A stretch of 64,000 nucleotides of DNA from Aurifilum marmelostoma (lineage: Eukaryota; Ascomycota; Sordariomycetes; Diaporthales; Cryphonectriaceae), in NCBI GenBank assembly GCA_027559495.1, contig JAMXSV010000008.1, positions 1,550,001-1,614,000 on the forward strand. Direction: 5' to 3'. The position numbers and the translations under genes were made by a program. Each line of letters opens with the position of its first letter. Position 1 is the first letter of the stretch. Shown here piece by piece: positions 12,460 to 24,317 of this stretch. The notes under the pieces were generated by a model that saw nothing but the letters and a program-made list of their open reading frames with translations, ran no database searches and was not told where the DNA came from.

Positions 12460-14119
12460 GGGAGTGAGGGAGGGAGTGCGGCGGTGCGGCTTTGTTCCGT
12501 TCTTTCCTTGTGTTGTACACTTGCGATTATGGCGTCTCGAAGATGTTGGCATCAGGTGGGAGGAAGTCTGTAAGGCCAGGATGATCTGACAGTCTGCCTG
12601 GTCATGCGCGCAAAAAAATTAAAATTATAAATGGAAGTTCACAAAGTCACTAAAAATGGGACCTCGATTGTTTGATTCGAGACACTGCGGACACTGACGC
12701 TCCGGGGAAAACTTGATACGAGGAAGGAATTGTGTCACATCTCATAGTTGATACTTTTACGTACTTGCTAGACGGAGAAACCATGGCCAGAACACATATC
12801 ACTTATTCCTCATCTCGTGCATGGTTCTCAATTCGAACAAGTAGATACATGACAAGTCCCTTGGAGTTGAGACGGCTGAAAGCCGGTCTGCAGTTTTGTG
12901 TTTGTTATGTAATGATCACTGCTCCTCTTTCGGAGAGCAAGGAAAGCAAGATGACGAAAACCAAAAAGTAAAAATAGAATCGAGAAAGATCGGGCAGAAG
13001 AAAACACTACAGTGACAAAAACGGAGCTGTCGTCTGAAAAAGAAAAATCAAAAAAAGGACAAAAAGCGTATCAGAGGAGCTAAAAAAGACACGAGTAGTA
13101 CTACTACCTAACTGAATAGGAAAGTGTGCCCACGACAAGCCTCAGGAAACACATCCCACGCCCTTCAACCCCCCCACTGGCAACGACGATCGCCAAGGCA
13201 AAAGTGTCAGACTGATAATGCATTGTGAGGATCTCTTGCGAATCCGCTGCGGCTTAGCTTGGAAAAACTTTGGGCAGACCCGAAAAACTTTGGCTTCCGA
13301 GGGTGACGATGATGCTTTTTGTTTCTGTCCCTGAAAGGTGGAATAGTGGGGGGGGGGGGGGGAGTGCGGCGTTTGAAGGTGGTCTCCGATCGGGCGTTGA
13401 TGATTTGCGAGCTGCCAGCCTTGTAGCTTTCGAAGACAAAAAAATTATTGACAAAGAAATCATGTTGTCTGCGGCTTGTTCCACATGGGTGGGGATCTAT
13501 ATGATGACATTGTAAATAAACACACTTTAAACTACGTTGAGCGTCATTCTCGGACGAGGTTGGACATGATGTCAGAGGATAACTCCCCCCGTTGAAGCGG
13601 TGGGCTTTTGGACCACGTGCTGGGCGCATTGGTTCTCGGTATCTAGGTAAACAGTCCACCTGAGACGGGCTCGAGTTGTCCGGATCGGCTCGAGGGTTTT
13701 CAAGACACCACGTATGGGACCTACTGGCATGCAAGACACGAGCACTATACCAGGCTGAACAGTTCTTTTGTATTATGCTGCTCACAAAGCCATCCAAGTT
13801 CGTTGAGGTATCATCGCAAGCCCCTTATTCTCCTTTCTGAAGGTCTGTATGTCACGTTAAGGTACATTTATCACGTCTCATCATCTTGGCCGGCCACGCC
13901 ATCCGATTGTTGAAAAGACACGCACACACACGCCCCCAGACGCTTTCTACTATCCGATTTAGCCTTCGTTGTTGAAAAACCGTATCCATCCCTAGAACGC
14001 CTCGGTGATGAGTCGTCACGTTGAGTGACGTCGTGTTGTTGTGGGGTCTGAGGACCACATGCATGCGTAGCTGCAGTATATCGGGATCTTCTTTATTGCC
14101 CGAAGAAGGAGCGGCGTAT
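12460..14119. other. Convergent intergenic region, about 1.7 kb
   Basis: Tail-to-tail spacer between the ferric reductase (+) and the folate enzyme (-), so it must contain both 3' UTRs. A/T-rich stretches around 12600-13100 and a G15 run at 13348-13362 are the main visible features. No gene is supported. A minus-strand frame near 13.2-13.8 kb crosses the G15 run and has no domain. Confidence 0.5.
13348..13362 (+). repeat. G15 homopolymer tract
   Basis: Fifteen consecutive G on the plus strand in the convergent spacer. A run this long is unreliable in most sequencing chemistries, so its exact length should not be trusted. Confidence 0.85.
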
Positions 14120-15171
14120 CTAGAACAGACCGTCGATTTCGCCTGTCTCAGCGTCGACGTCCACGTTAAGGTAGCCTGGTGCAGTGGGCAGACCCGGGAT
14201 GGTCTGAATATCAGCAGCAAGTGCATACCTTGATAGAAGAAAGAAAGGAAAGAAACAAAAAAGTCAGCACAATGTTTTCGATCCACGTAGCCAGCACAGA
14301 AGTGAAGTAGAACTCACAAGTAACCAGCACCAGCCGCCATTCTCACATCACGAATCGGCACTGTGAAGCCCGTAGGCGCACCCTTCAGCTCCGGGTCATG
14401 CGATAGCGAGTACTGCGTCTTGGCCACGCAGATGGGTAGATTTCCGAAGCCCTGTTTGGTGTATGTGTCGACCTTCTTCTGAGCCAGCTCGCTGAACTCG
14501 ACTGCATCGGCACCATACATCTTCTTGGCGATGGCCTCAATGCGCTCCTGCACGGTCCCGTCAAGTCCGTAGAGCAGCTTGAAGTTGTCCTTGGGCTTCT
14601 GGCTGGCGGCGATAACGCCCTCGGCCAACTTGACAGCGCCCTTGCCGCCCTCGGCCCAGTGGTTCGACAGGATGGCGTCCTCGGCACCCGCGGCAATGGA
14701 CTCCTCGCGGATGACGGCGATCTCGGCATCCGAGTCGGTCGAGAACTTGTTGATGGCGACCACAACGGGCACTCCGTACGCGCGGGCGTTCTCGATGTGC
14801 TTCTTGAGATTGACACAGCCCTTGCGCAGGACCTCGACATTCTCCTCTTTGTACACCTGCGGAAGAGGAGCGCCCGGGGAGATTGGTGGGCCACCGCCGT
14901 GTACTTTCAGGGCACGGACCGTGGCAACGACGACGACGACGTCGGGCACGAGACCCGATGTCCGGCACTTGATGTTGAAGAAACGCTCGCCACCCATGGT
15001 GAAGTCGAAGCCAGCCTCGGTAATGACAAAGCCAGCCTTGGCCCCGTGGTCCTCGTCGGGCTCGGTGCCGGCCAGCTTCAGAGCCATCTTGTCGGCGAGG
15101 ATCGAGCTGTTGCCGATGCTGATGTTGGCAAACGGGCCAGCATGCACAAACACGGGCGTGCCTTCGAGGGA

Positions 15172-15204
<33 letters not shown>

Positions 15205-17701
15205 GAGAGCAGTCAGGGCACCACCTGCTCCGATATCGTCGCATGTCACCGGATCTCCATCGCGCGAGGTTGCGACCACCATGCGGCCCAGCCTCTCCCT
15301 CATGTCCTGCAAGCTTGTGCTCAGGGCCAAGATGGCCATACACTCGCTGGCCACCGAAATGTCAAATCCAGTCTCCCGGGTGTGACCCTTCTCGGTTGCG
15401 GCTGTGCCGACGGTGATACCTCGCAGGTGACGGTCGTTGACGTCGAGCACCCTGCGCCAGGTGATGGTCTCAGGGTCGATGTCCAGCCTCGCAAACCTGT
15501 GGATCTCGTCCTCGGTCAGCTCGTCAGGGTTGGTCTTGTCGATGCCGAGCTTCTTCAGGCGGCGGAACATGACCGGCGCGAATTGCCGCTTGCCGTTCTT
15601 GGCCGGCACGAGACGCCTGTACAAGGGGCCGTCCTTTTGTGTGTTCTCGTGGAACATGCGGGTCTCGATGGCAGCGGCCAGGAGGTTGTTGGCAGCGGTG
15701 ATGGCGTGGATGTCTCCCGTAAGATGCATATTGAACTCGTCCATAGGAATGACCTGGCTGTAGCCACCACCAGCGGCACCACCCTTGATGCCAAAAGTAG
15801 GGCCCTGGCTGGGCTGACGCACGTTGGCGAATGTTATCCTCCCGACGTGCGCACCGAGAGCTTGGGCCAAGCCCATGGTCGTAGTCGACTTGCCCTCGCC
15901 GAGAGGAGTAGGCGTGATGCCCGTAACAACAACGTACTTGCCATCCCGACGGTGGTCCAGGCGCTTGAGCAGGGAGAGGTCGACCTTGGCCTTGTAGGCT
16001 CCGTATGGCTCCAGTTCTCCCGAGGCGATGCCAGTCTCCTCGGCAACGCGAGTGATCTGTTTGGGGACCTGTGCTCTCGACACGGCAATGTCTGAGGGGA
16101 CTGGATCCTGCAGCCTCAACGGCAGAGGCAACACCTTCCTGCTCTTCTGCTTCTCAAAGTACTGTGTGGTGGAGTTGACGACGTTCTGTAGCAGCATGGC
16201 CACGGTCATGGGACCGACGCCACCTGGAACGGGTGTAATGTAAGAAGCCACCTCAGCTGCGGTCTCGTATTCGACGTCTCCCACGAGCCGCTGGCCGGAC
16301 TTCTTGGTATCGTCGGGGATGTAGTTGGTCCCGACATCTATGACAATGGCGCCAGGCTTGAGCCATGAGCCCTTGATGAAGGCAGGCTGACCGATAGCAG
16401 CGACGACGACATCCGCCTGCCTCACGTGTGCCTCGAGACCCTGCGTCTTGGAGTGGCATACAGTGACGGTGGCGTCGGCGTTCCTGAGCAGGCTGCTCAC
16501 TGGGGACCCCACGATATCACTGCGACCAAGCACGACAGCATTCTTGCCCTTGAGGTCAACGCCGGTCTCCTTCAGGAGCACCATGACACCCTGCGGCGTG
16601 CACGGGGTGAAGAGGGGGGTGGCCGCCTCGCTTGGCGAGCTCCCCGATGTTGTCAGTCCCAAAGCCATCGACATCCTTCTCAGCATGCACTGCTGATGTG
16701 ATGGCGTATTCGGAGATATGCTGAGGGAGCGGCAGCTGCACCAGGATTCCGTGGACAGAGTGGTCGTTGTTCAGCTTGGTGATCTGCTGAAGCAGCTCTG
16801 CCTCGGTGACGTCGGCAGGGAGATGAATTAGTTCGCAAAGGATGCCAGCCTGAAAATCGCCCCCCATTAATTTAGGCGCCAACCTCGTATGAGTCACGGG
16901 TATCGAGTTGTGCTCACCTCGGACGCAGCCTTGAGCTTCATGCGAACATAAGTAGCTGGGGGGGCGAGTGGTCAGTCATGCACAGGAGAAGGAGTCAAAG
17001 TCGCCGAATCCCAGGGCAACAGCGGTACTTACAAGAATCACTACGATCACCGACTTTTCACGAATCCAAAATTGTCAGCAGTGAGCATCAATATGGTCAA
17101 GGGCGAGAGCATGGCTTGACACATGGGTGGGAGGTCTTGGTCCAAACACACCTTGGATGATCTTCAGAGATGGAATGAACCTCGGGTTGACCTGCTTCTT
17201 GGCCTCGATCTCTGCGTGGAGGCTCTCACGGATCCTCTTGGCGATGGCAGTGCCATCGATCTTGACGGCGCCCATAGCTACTACTCTCGACGTTGAAAAG
17301 TGTGCCTTGCCGGGTACGTTCGGTGGTTCAAGAGGCAGACGTTGTGAGGCTAAGATCCTCTTCCTCGTGAGCGTAGGAAGTAGTCGAAAGGGACCGGCAC
17401 TGGCAGCAGACAAATTACGAGCCGTAAATCTCCGAACCGGCGCAGCAGCACGAGTAGGAGCTCGAGGGTGGCAGAATCGCGGGGCTCCGGTCCGGGCGGC
17501 TAGATTTGCAGAAACCGTTTTTATCTGAGCTTGTTGGGCCCCTGGATCGCCGCCACTGGCGCGCGCATGCCCATGCCTTGTTGATAAGGATACATTGCTG
17601 ACAGCATGGGTATCGAGACGTGTCGTTACTCTGGGAATTGAAAAACGTGCAAGCCTCTGCAGCAATGGCAGATGCTGTCTCGCGGACGAGCAAGGGGCCA
17701 T
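14120..17701 (-). CDS. ADE3: C1-tetrahydrofolate synthase, trifunctional (dehydrogenase/cyclohydrolase/formyl-THF synthetase)
   Basis: Interconverts methylene-, methenyl-, formyl-THF and THF plus formate, supplying one-carbon units for purines and methionine. Minus-strand exons: 17152-17701 (or from 17275), 17033-17053, 16918-16955, 14318-16849 and 14120-14228. From the ATG at 17275 the protein is 940 aa, close to yeast Ade3. The ATG at 17701 adds 142 residues rich in Arg, Ser and Ala with only three acidic residues, ending HFSTSRVVA, like a mitochondrial presequence. The dehydrogenase domain shows GDRSDS and catalytic YVRMK (YxxxK). The synthetase domain has the P-loop [10 protein letters not shown]. 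The last exon gives [10 protein letters not shown] and ends GLF. A frame break at the C6 run (plus-strand G 16614-16619) separates [10 protein letters not shown] from LFTPCTPQG. Dropping one C restores the frame and a total divisible by three. Exon 2 is only 21 nt. Confidence 0.93.
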
Positions 17702-18734
17702 GACTGTTCAGCCGCCTCCTCTGGTGTGTCGGGACAATGACGACTGGTCTGCGAAGGATGGGACGCTCAGTGATGGACGGCTGACGATCCTTCAATGGCT
17801 CATTCAAATTTGATCAGTGACTCAAAAAGATAAACATAAAAAGAAAAAGAGGAACGGGGCTCGGAATAGTGCCCTCGGATGATGGGTTTTGACTATGACT
17901 CGATTAGGGCCTCAGTACTCTCGCATCTCTCCAGAATTAGGCAGGCTACAACAATTTCAAGAAATGAACGAGGGGAGAAAAAAAAGAAAAAAGAGCGAGG
18001 ATCCTCAAGAGTAGAAAAGAACTAAATGTATGACATGTCGAATCGAGATGACATGAGATGGAAAAGGTGAAAAAACTCAGGTGAGAGAGAGGCATCACGG
18101 CGTCAAGCCATGGTCAGTCAGCCTCTGCGCCCGGGGCTTGTCCTGAAAAGAGAGCCAAAAGACGAGTGGCCAATTGAACATCCAGGGCGGTTGTTTCGAT
18201 GACTGATGTTTACGAGATGAATATGCCTCGTCCGGGTGGAGTTCAGAAGCCGTACGACCAGGTGACCATACCCCAAGGTAACATTTGTGCCTGTGATAGA
18301 TGCAACGGCCTGTCTACAGGTTGAAACCCAGAAGTATGCGTCACATCGACCGACGCCACCTTTTTGGTCCAAGGGTTGTTGGGCAAGTGTTTGCGTGATG
18401 AGGCATTGAGCTTGGGGTTAGGGTTGATCACTCCAAAAGTAGAAGGCGGTGAAGCAGGGATGGCGTCGCGCTCAAGGGCAGGCAAGGCAGGCTAGGCACC
18501 ACCAGTTCCAAATGGGACCCAAGCCAAAAAGAAATCCAAACCGCACACAATGCCCCACTATCATCAGCTTTGTCCTATCCCACCCCCCAAACTTCTGACA
18601 CCAAAAAGACGACGACCCCGATCCGTAATAAATTCCACCAACATACAACCACCCCGGACAACTGGTTTCCCTCGCTCGGCTTCCTCGACAACTTTACACA
18701 CACAGACGACTTAGACCGCCATAATTCAGCCACC
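17702..18734. other. Divergent promoter region between folate enzyme and eIF3i
   Basis: About 1 kb shared upstream of two head-to-head housekeeping genes. It contains A-rich patches near 17820-18080 on the plus strand and a C/A-rich stretch just before the eIF3i ATG. No gene is supported. If the folate enzyme starts at its inner ATG, its leader extends to about 17276. Confidence 0.6.
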
Positions 18735-19950
18735 ATGAGGCCCATTCTCCTTGCGGGCCACGAACGTGCCCTCACACAAATCAGGTACATTTCCTCCTCC
18801 GCAAATGTTCAAAAGGACCATACATCCTCGCCCTCTCACGGTCCAAGTACCAGCTGTGGTACACCAGCTGACCCCCAAACTTTCCTCTTCTCCCTCATAG
18901 ATACAACCGTGATGGCGATATCATCTTCTCCACCGCCAAGGACCAGCACATCTGCGCCTGGTTCTCCCACAACGGCGAGCGCATGGGCACATATCATGGC
19001 CACCAGGGTGCCATCTGGACCGTCGACGTCGACCCGACCTCCACCGTCATCGCCTCTGGCTCCGCTGACAACACCATCAAGCTGTGGGAGGTTCAGACCG
19101 GCAAGTGTCTGATGACCTGGGACTTCCCCACCGCCGTCAAGCGCGTCGAGTTCTCCGAGGACGGCACCAAGCTGCTAGGCGTCACCGAGAAGCGCATGGG
19201 TCACCTCGGCACCATCGTCGTGCTCGACGTCAACTGCGACCCGGCTGCCGAGCAGAACCCAGAGAAGGTCCTGACCATCGTCTGCGACGAGAGCAAGGCC
19301 ACCGTCGCCGGCTGGAGCTATCTGTCCAAGTACATCATCGCCGGCCACGAGGACGGCTCCGTCAGCCAGTACGACGGCAAGAACGGCGACCTCATCTACA
19401 ACATCCCCGTGCACGAGCTTGGCTGCCAGGTCACCGACCTGCAGTGGAACACAGACCGGACGTACCTCATCACCGCCAGCAAGGACAAGACGGCCAAGCT
19501 CATCAGCGCACGCGACCTCGAGGTGCTCAAGACCTACCCCGCAGACACCCCCCTGAACAGCGCCGCCATCACCCCCAAGAAGGACTTTGTCATCCTCGGC
19601 GGTGGTCAGGCCGCCATGGACGTCACCACCACCTCTGCGAGGCAGGGTAAGTTCGAGGCGAGGTTCTACCACAAGGTCTTCGAGGAGGAGGTTGGCCGTG
19701 TCCGTGGACATTTCGGTCCTCTGGTAAGTCTCTGGAGTTGTTGTTCCTTACCACCCTTGCTGCTTATGTCTACCTTTTCAGCTCCTGCTCACACTTTGGG
19801 TAATTCCAGAACACCGTCGCAGCGGACCCCACCGGCAAGGGCTATGCATCCGGTGGAGAGGACGGTTACGTGCGCGTACACCACTTTGACAAGGGCTACT
19901 ACGACTTCCTGTACGAGGCTGAGAGGGAACAGCTCAACAGGCTGTCGTGA
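18735..19950 (+). CDS. TIF34: Translation initiation factor eIF3 subunit i (Tif34), 337 aa
   Basis: WD40 propeller subunit of eIF3, binding eIF3b and eIF3g on the 40S ribosome during scanning in the cytoplasm. Exons are 18735-18784, 18901-19723 and 19810-19950. Introns have donors GTACAT and GTAAGT, and the acceptors are CATAG and CCAG. The ATG is in CACCATGA context. The protein begins [17 protein letters not shown], the conserved N-terminus of the family. WD repeats include [35 protein letters not shown] and GHFGPLNTVA, the last spanning intron 2. It ends [14 protein letters not shown] and [15 protein letters not shown]. Length matches the family (about 340). No breaks. Divergent from the folate gene and convergent with ISWI. 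Confidence 0.97.
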
Positions 19951-20736
19951 TCTCCTACTGCACAAATTGGGAAAGGGTGGAGAAAGGATGAAGAAGAGAT
20001 CTCTTGTCACAAGATAAAAAAAAAAACTTCCGGGGCATAGAAATCAAGGCGTTCTCGGCAAAACAAATGCAGGTTAAAGGATGGGATTGCGCTTGTTAGG
20101 ATTTGAGATCATGAACCAGAACGTTGATTTCAAAGTCATCTGATGAGCATCCTGATACCGAGGGCCGTTCATGCTTGGCCAACAGAGGCACATGCATGTA
20201 AGGAGCCGGCTTCAGGCTCCAGCGAAAGAAAGAGTTGGGACGAGAGAGCACATGATGGCCGCGAGTGTGTTGGCGAGAGAGGCGCGAGAAAGTTGTCGCA
20301 GTCCATACAGTAATGAGGCTCTCAAGCACAGGACCATTCACAGTCGCACAAGCAAATTTTATGACCAGTGTCACATTCTCGGAGTCTTTATGTGAAGGAA
20401 TCAGGCGATACAGCTACATGACAACTGAAAATTGATTGACGCCAACTAGACACAATGATCTACCCGTCTCTGTTCTCGACAAAAGCCAACGCCCCCCCCC
20501 CCCCCTTCCCCCAACAGTGATTTCCGTCTGGTACTGTGACTTTTTCTGTTCTCCAGCAATGTGATATAGATGACAATCCCCCTAACTCCGGTGAACTCCG
20601 CAAGCCCGACAAGAGAAGAGCGATAATGAGCATTTCATCGCCCAGTGGCTCCAGCCCTGGGTCTCGGGTCTCTCTCTGACCCCCAGACGGAGAACAGATG
20701 GGAACAGATGATACGAAGAACAGTGGTTCCAACAGC
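19951..20736. other. Convergent spacer between eIF3i and ISWI
   Basis: Holds both 3' UTRs. A C14 run lies at 20492-20505, followed by a second short C run. The apparent continuation of the ISWI frame through here is intron and UTR read-through, not coding. Nothing else is seen. Confidence 0.6.
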
Positions 20737-23700
20737 TTATTTCTTCTTACCCTTTCCCTTCGCCTTCGCGGTGGAGTTATTCGAGGCCACGCTTGAGGCG
20801 CGTGACGGCGCAGTGGAGCTGCCCTTGGACTTGACATTATCAAGAGCCTTGTTCTGTTCGCTTGGTTAGTGACTGTTTTACCAGGATTTTGGACTGCCTC
20901 ACGAACCTTCACGCCGTTCGACGCCTTCGCCTTCTTCTTGACCGGAGCTCCGACGACGCTGTCGTCATCATTCTCTTCATCCTCCAGTTCGCGTTTCTGC
21001 TTGCCGTTGACTCCATTTGCGGACGGCTTGATGTCCTCAAACTCCTTGACGATCGTAGTGAGCAGAGTCGTGCACCGCCGCTTGAGCTCATCCGCCGTGC
21101 GGCTCAGGAAGAACCAGTCAAAGCGGAACAGGGGGCTCTCCCGGATCTCGTCCCGAATGATGTCGTAGATACCCTCCTTATCCAGGCCGTGCTTATCCAG
21201 TTGCACCAGGAGGAACCTGTCCTCCTCCTCGCTGTAGACCTTCTTGTTCGTGGTGCTGACGGAGTAGTTGATCCTCAGCTGCTGCAGAGGCACACGATAC
21301 ATCGACATCTTCTTCCGTAGCGTCTTACGCTGGTGCTCGATCTTCTTCAGCTTCTCCTCACCGTCCTCGATATGCTTGATGAACTTCTGCCAGTCCGAAA
21401 TCTCTTTATACCGCTGCCAGAACACCTTTGCGTACTGCTTGACCTCAGCAGCGTTTTTGTTCTGGCATTGCTGGGCGATACCCTCGTAGTTGTTGCGACC
21501 ATAAGTGTGAGACCCGTTGATGAATTGCTGGAAGTCGCGGCGGTTCCATGTCTCGAAGCCCTCCTTGGCCAGCTCTTCCTTCTCTGCCAGCTCTTCCTCA
21601 TTCAGGGCCGTCGCCTCGTCGATAATGTGCTGTTCAAGTTCCTGGTCCATCTTGCGAGTGTCCAGCGTGTCCTCGTCGCCGTCCGACAGAGGCACTTTGT
21701 ATCCTATCTCCTTTCGATAGAAAGCAGTCTCCCGTTCTTGAAGTTCCTTCAACCTCGTGGGATAGAACTGGTAGTCTTGGATAGAAATCTGCCGCGGCGC
21801 TCGTGGAGCCTTAGGCTTGGTGTCGGCCGTGCGACCGCCAGTCTGCAAAGCCTGCTTGTAGTACTTGTCTATCGAGTAGAACTGCTCCTTTCGCTCTCTC
21901 TTGGCAGGGTTGATCCAGTTGATGCCAATGTCCTTCTTGGTATTGGTGAAATCTTTGCCATTCCACTCGTAGGCGGATTCCGAACTGAACTTCTGGAGAT
22001 CGTCGAGACCGAGCTTCTCATACTTGGCATTGAGTTCCTTGGTTCGGTTCTCGCCGGCTGCCAGGATGGCGTCGATGTCGTCCTCGGTCATATCACCGCC
22101 CTTCTCTGCGACAACACCGGTGGCACCCTTGGTCTGGAAGACATTTTCTGCACCGTGCTGAATCATTGACAAGAGCTCATCCTTGTTCGCCGCTGCCTTG
22201 GCTGCAATCTGAGCACGGCCCTGCTGGATGACGAGCTGGTCAAGACGCAACTTCTGCGCAGCACGCTCGAGAACCTTCTCTTCGATCGCGTTGTCTGTCA
22301 CGAATCTGTAGACAACGACCTGCTTGGTCTGGCCGATACGATGAGCGCGGTCCATGGCCTGCAGGTCGGCCTGGGGGTTCCAGTCGCTATCGAAGAGAAC
22401 GACAATGTCAGCCGTTGTGAGATTGATGCCGAGACCTCCCGCACGCGTCGTGAGGAGGAAGATGAACTTCTCGGAGTCGGGCTTATTGTAGTCATCAATG
22501 GCAGCGATACGGTCCTCATGAGCGGTGCTTCCGTCGATTCGGCAGTACTTGTACTGCCTAAAGACGCAGTAGTCCTCGAGGATATCGAGAAGGCGACTCA
22601 TCTGGGAGAAAATCAAAACACGGCTACCCTGTTTTTGAAGGCGCTTCAGGAGCCTATCCAGGACGAGCATCTTGCCAGCGTTGAAGACAAGATGCTCGTC
22701 GGTGGTGTAGGGAGGGCCAGGCTCAGCTCCCTCGAACAGGTAAGGGTGGTTGCAGCACTTTCGCAGTTGCATGACAATGTTCAACAGACGTGTCTTTGAC
22801 TCCTTCTTGCCGCCGGCCCCGTTCACAGCATCAATATCCTTCTCCAGGATCTTTTGGTACCACTTGACCTGCATCTCTGACATGCCAACGTAGAGATTGA
22901 CCTCTTTCTTGGGGAGGAGGCTCTTCTCGACGTCTGCTTTGACACGCCGCAACAAGAAGGGGCGTAGAACACGGTGTAATTGCTGAACAACGGTATCTTG
23001 GTCACGGTCCTGGCCAGAGAACCACTGATCGAATGCCTCAGAGTCGCCAAAGACGTCTGGGAGGAGGAAGTTGAGCAATGCCCACAGCTCATGGAGGTTG
23101 TTCTGGAGCGGGGTACCAGTGATCAGCAGGCGGTTGCGCGAGTTAAAAAGCCGGATAACTTGGGCGAGCGAAGACTCCTCGTTCTTGATACGGTGAGCCT
23201 CGTCAATAATGATGTATTCCCACGCAAACTGCTTCAGGTGAGATTTCTCGCGGAGAATCATTTCGTAGCTCGTGATGCAGACATCGAAAGACTCGTCCTT
23301 GAGCCTGTCCTGGATGAGTTTGGCTCTCTCCTCCTTGGCACCCTGAAGCACGAGCACGTTGACCTCGGGAGTCCACTTGGCAAATTCTCGCTTCCAGTTG
23401 TCCAGGGTAGACTTTGGGACTGTGATGAGATGCGGTCCGGTAATGCCCATGATGTGTCGCAGGTAGCCGAGAAAGGATATGGTCTGCAGAGTCTTGCCAA
23501 GACCCATTTCGTCGGCCAGGATGCCCGAGATTCCATTCTCGTGCAACGAGATCAACCAGTTAAGACCCGCGACCTGGTAGTCTCTCATCTGGCCTTTGAC
23601 GAAGGGTGGCGATTCACGGAAGACCGTCTCGGCAGAGCCACCCTGCTTCTCGTCCTTGAGAAGCTCCGCGTCTTCCTCTGCCTCGGTTCGACGGACTCTT

Positions 23701-24317
23701 CCCTGGGCACCACCTTGGCGCTTCGCGCCCTTCTTTGAATTCGCTTGCTCGGCATTTTGGCGATCTATCTCTTCCATGATCTCGCGAATCTTGGGGTTTG
23801 GGTTTGTTTCGATGAAGTGACGGAAGAGGTCCGTGAGGCCGAGAAGGTAGCGAAATCGCCGTAAAGAGTCATCTTCCTATTGTTTTTATCGGAGTCAGAC
23901 CCTGAGTAAAAAGCGCCTGCAAGTGAGAAAGCTCAAGCGGGTGAGAGTGGCTCATACCTTGGACTCGCCCAGCCTGTCATGCTTCTTGCCGAATATGCTC
24001 CGTCGCAGCTGGTTAGCCTCTGAGCGTCGCTTTCGGCCGTCCAGGACAACGTCCCCCATAACGCTGCTGGCTGTCGTGTTTGGATTGGTGTCGGAGTCAG
24101 TGTAGTCCGGAGTCTCGTCGACATCCTGCTCGAAAGTCAGCCATGCGCGGTTGGAGTTGCCAAGTCGCAAACGTAAAGACAGGCAGGGACTAGATGGGCG
24201 TGGGCTGCTCCATCTACTGCAAATACTGACCATTGATTCGTTTGCGTTCCTCCCATCGTCGGAAGCGTCGTGCATTGACGCGTCAGTGTCGTCGTTGACT
24301 TTTGGCCGCGGAGCCAT
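20737..24317 (-). CDS. ISWI: ISWI-type chromatin-remodelling ATPase, 1113 aa
   Basis: ATP-driven nucleosome sliding enzyme (Isw1/Isw2, SMARCA5 class) acting in the nucleus. Minus-strand exons: 24231-24317, 23958-24125, 20907-23876 and 20737-20853. Around residues 207-214 is the Walker A variant DEMGLGKT; the DEAH box ([11 protein letters not shown]) is near 309. The helicase C half has [13 protein letters not shown] and the DRAHRIGQ arginine-finger motif. The HAND-SANT-SLIDE module follows from about 740. SANT reads [20 protein letters not shown], and SLIDE begins [10 protein letters not shown]. The tail is Lys/Ser-rich and ends AKGKGKKK. The last intron uses a GTTCGT donor and CAG acceptor. 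The first intron (24126-24230) is 105 nt, in frame and without a stop. Its removal joins ANESM to [10 protein letters not shown], the continuity I expect for Sordariomycete orthologues. No breaks. Confidence 0.96.

Noticed and set aside
13207..13797. 196-codon minus-strand frame
   Set aside because: It runs through a G15 homopolymer and has no conserved sequence; it lies in a convergent 3' region.
14659..16095. 478-codon plus-strand frame inside the folate enzyme
   Set aside because: It is antisense to a clearly conserved exon, has no domain, and arises from the codon bias of the real gene.
16556..16897. Separate short gene upstream of the folate enzyme body
   Set aside because: It is the 5' part of the same enzyme, cut off by the C6 frame break and carrying intron sequence at its start.
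21333..23738. Two plus-strand frames of 250-280 codons inside ISWI
   Set aside because: They are antisense to the conserved ATPase and HSS exon, have Leu/Val-rich mirror composition and no domain.
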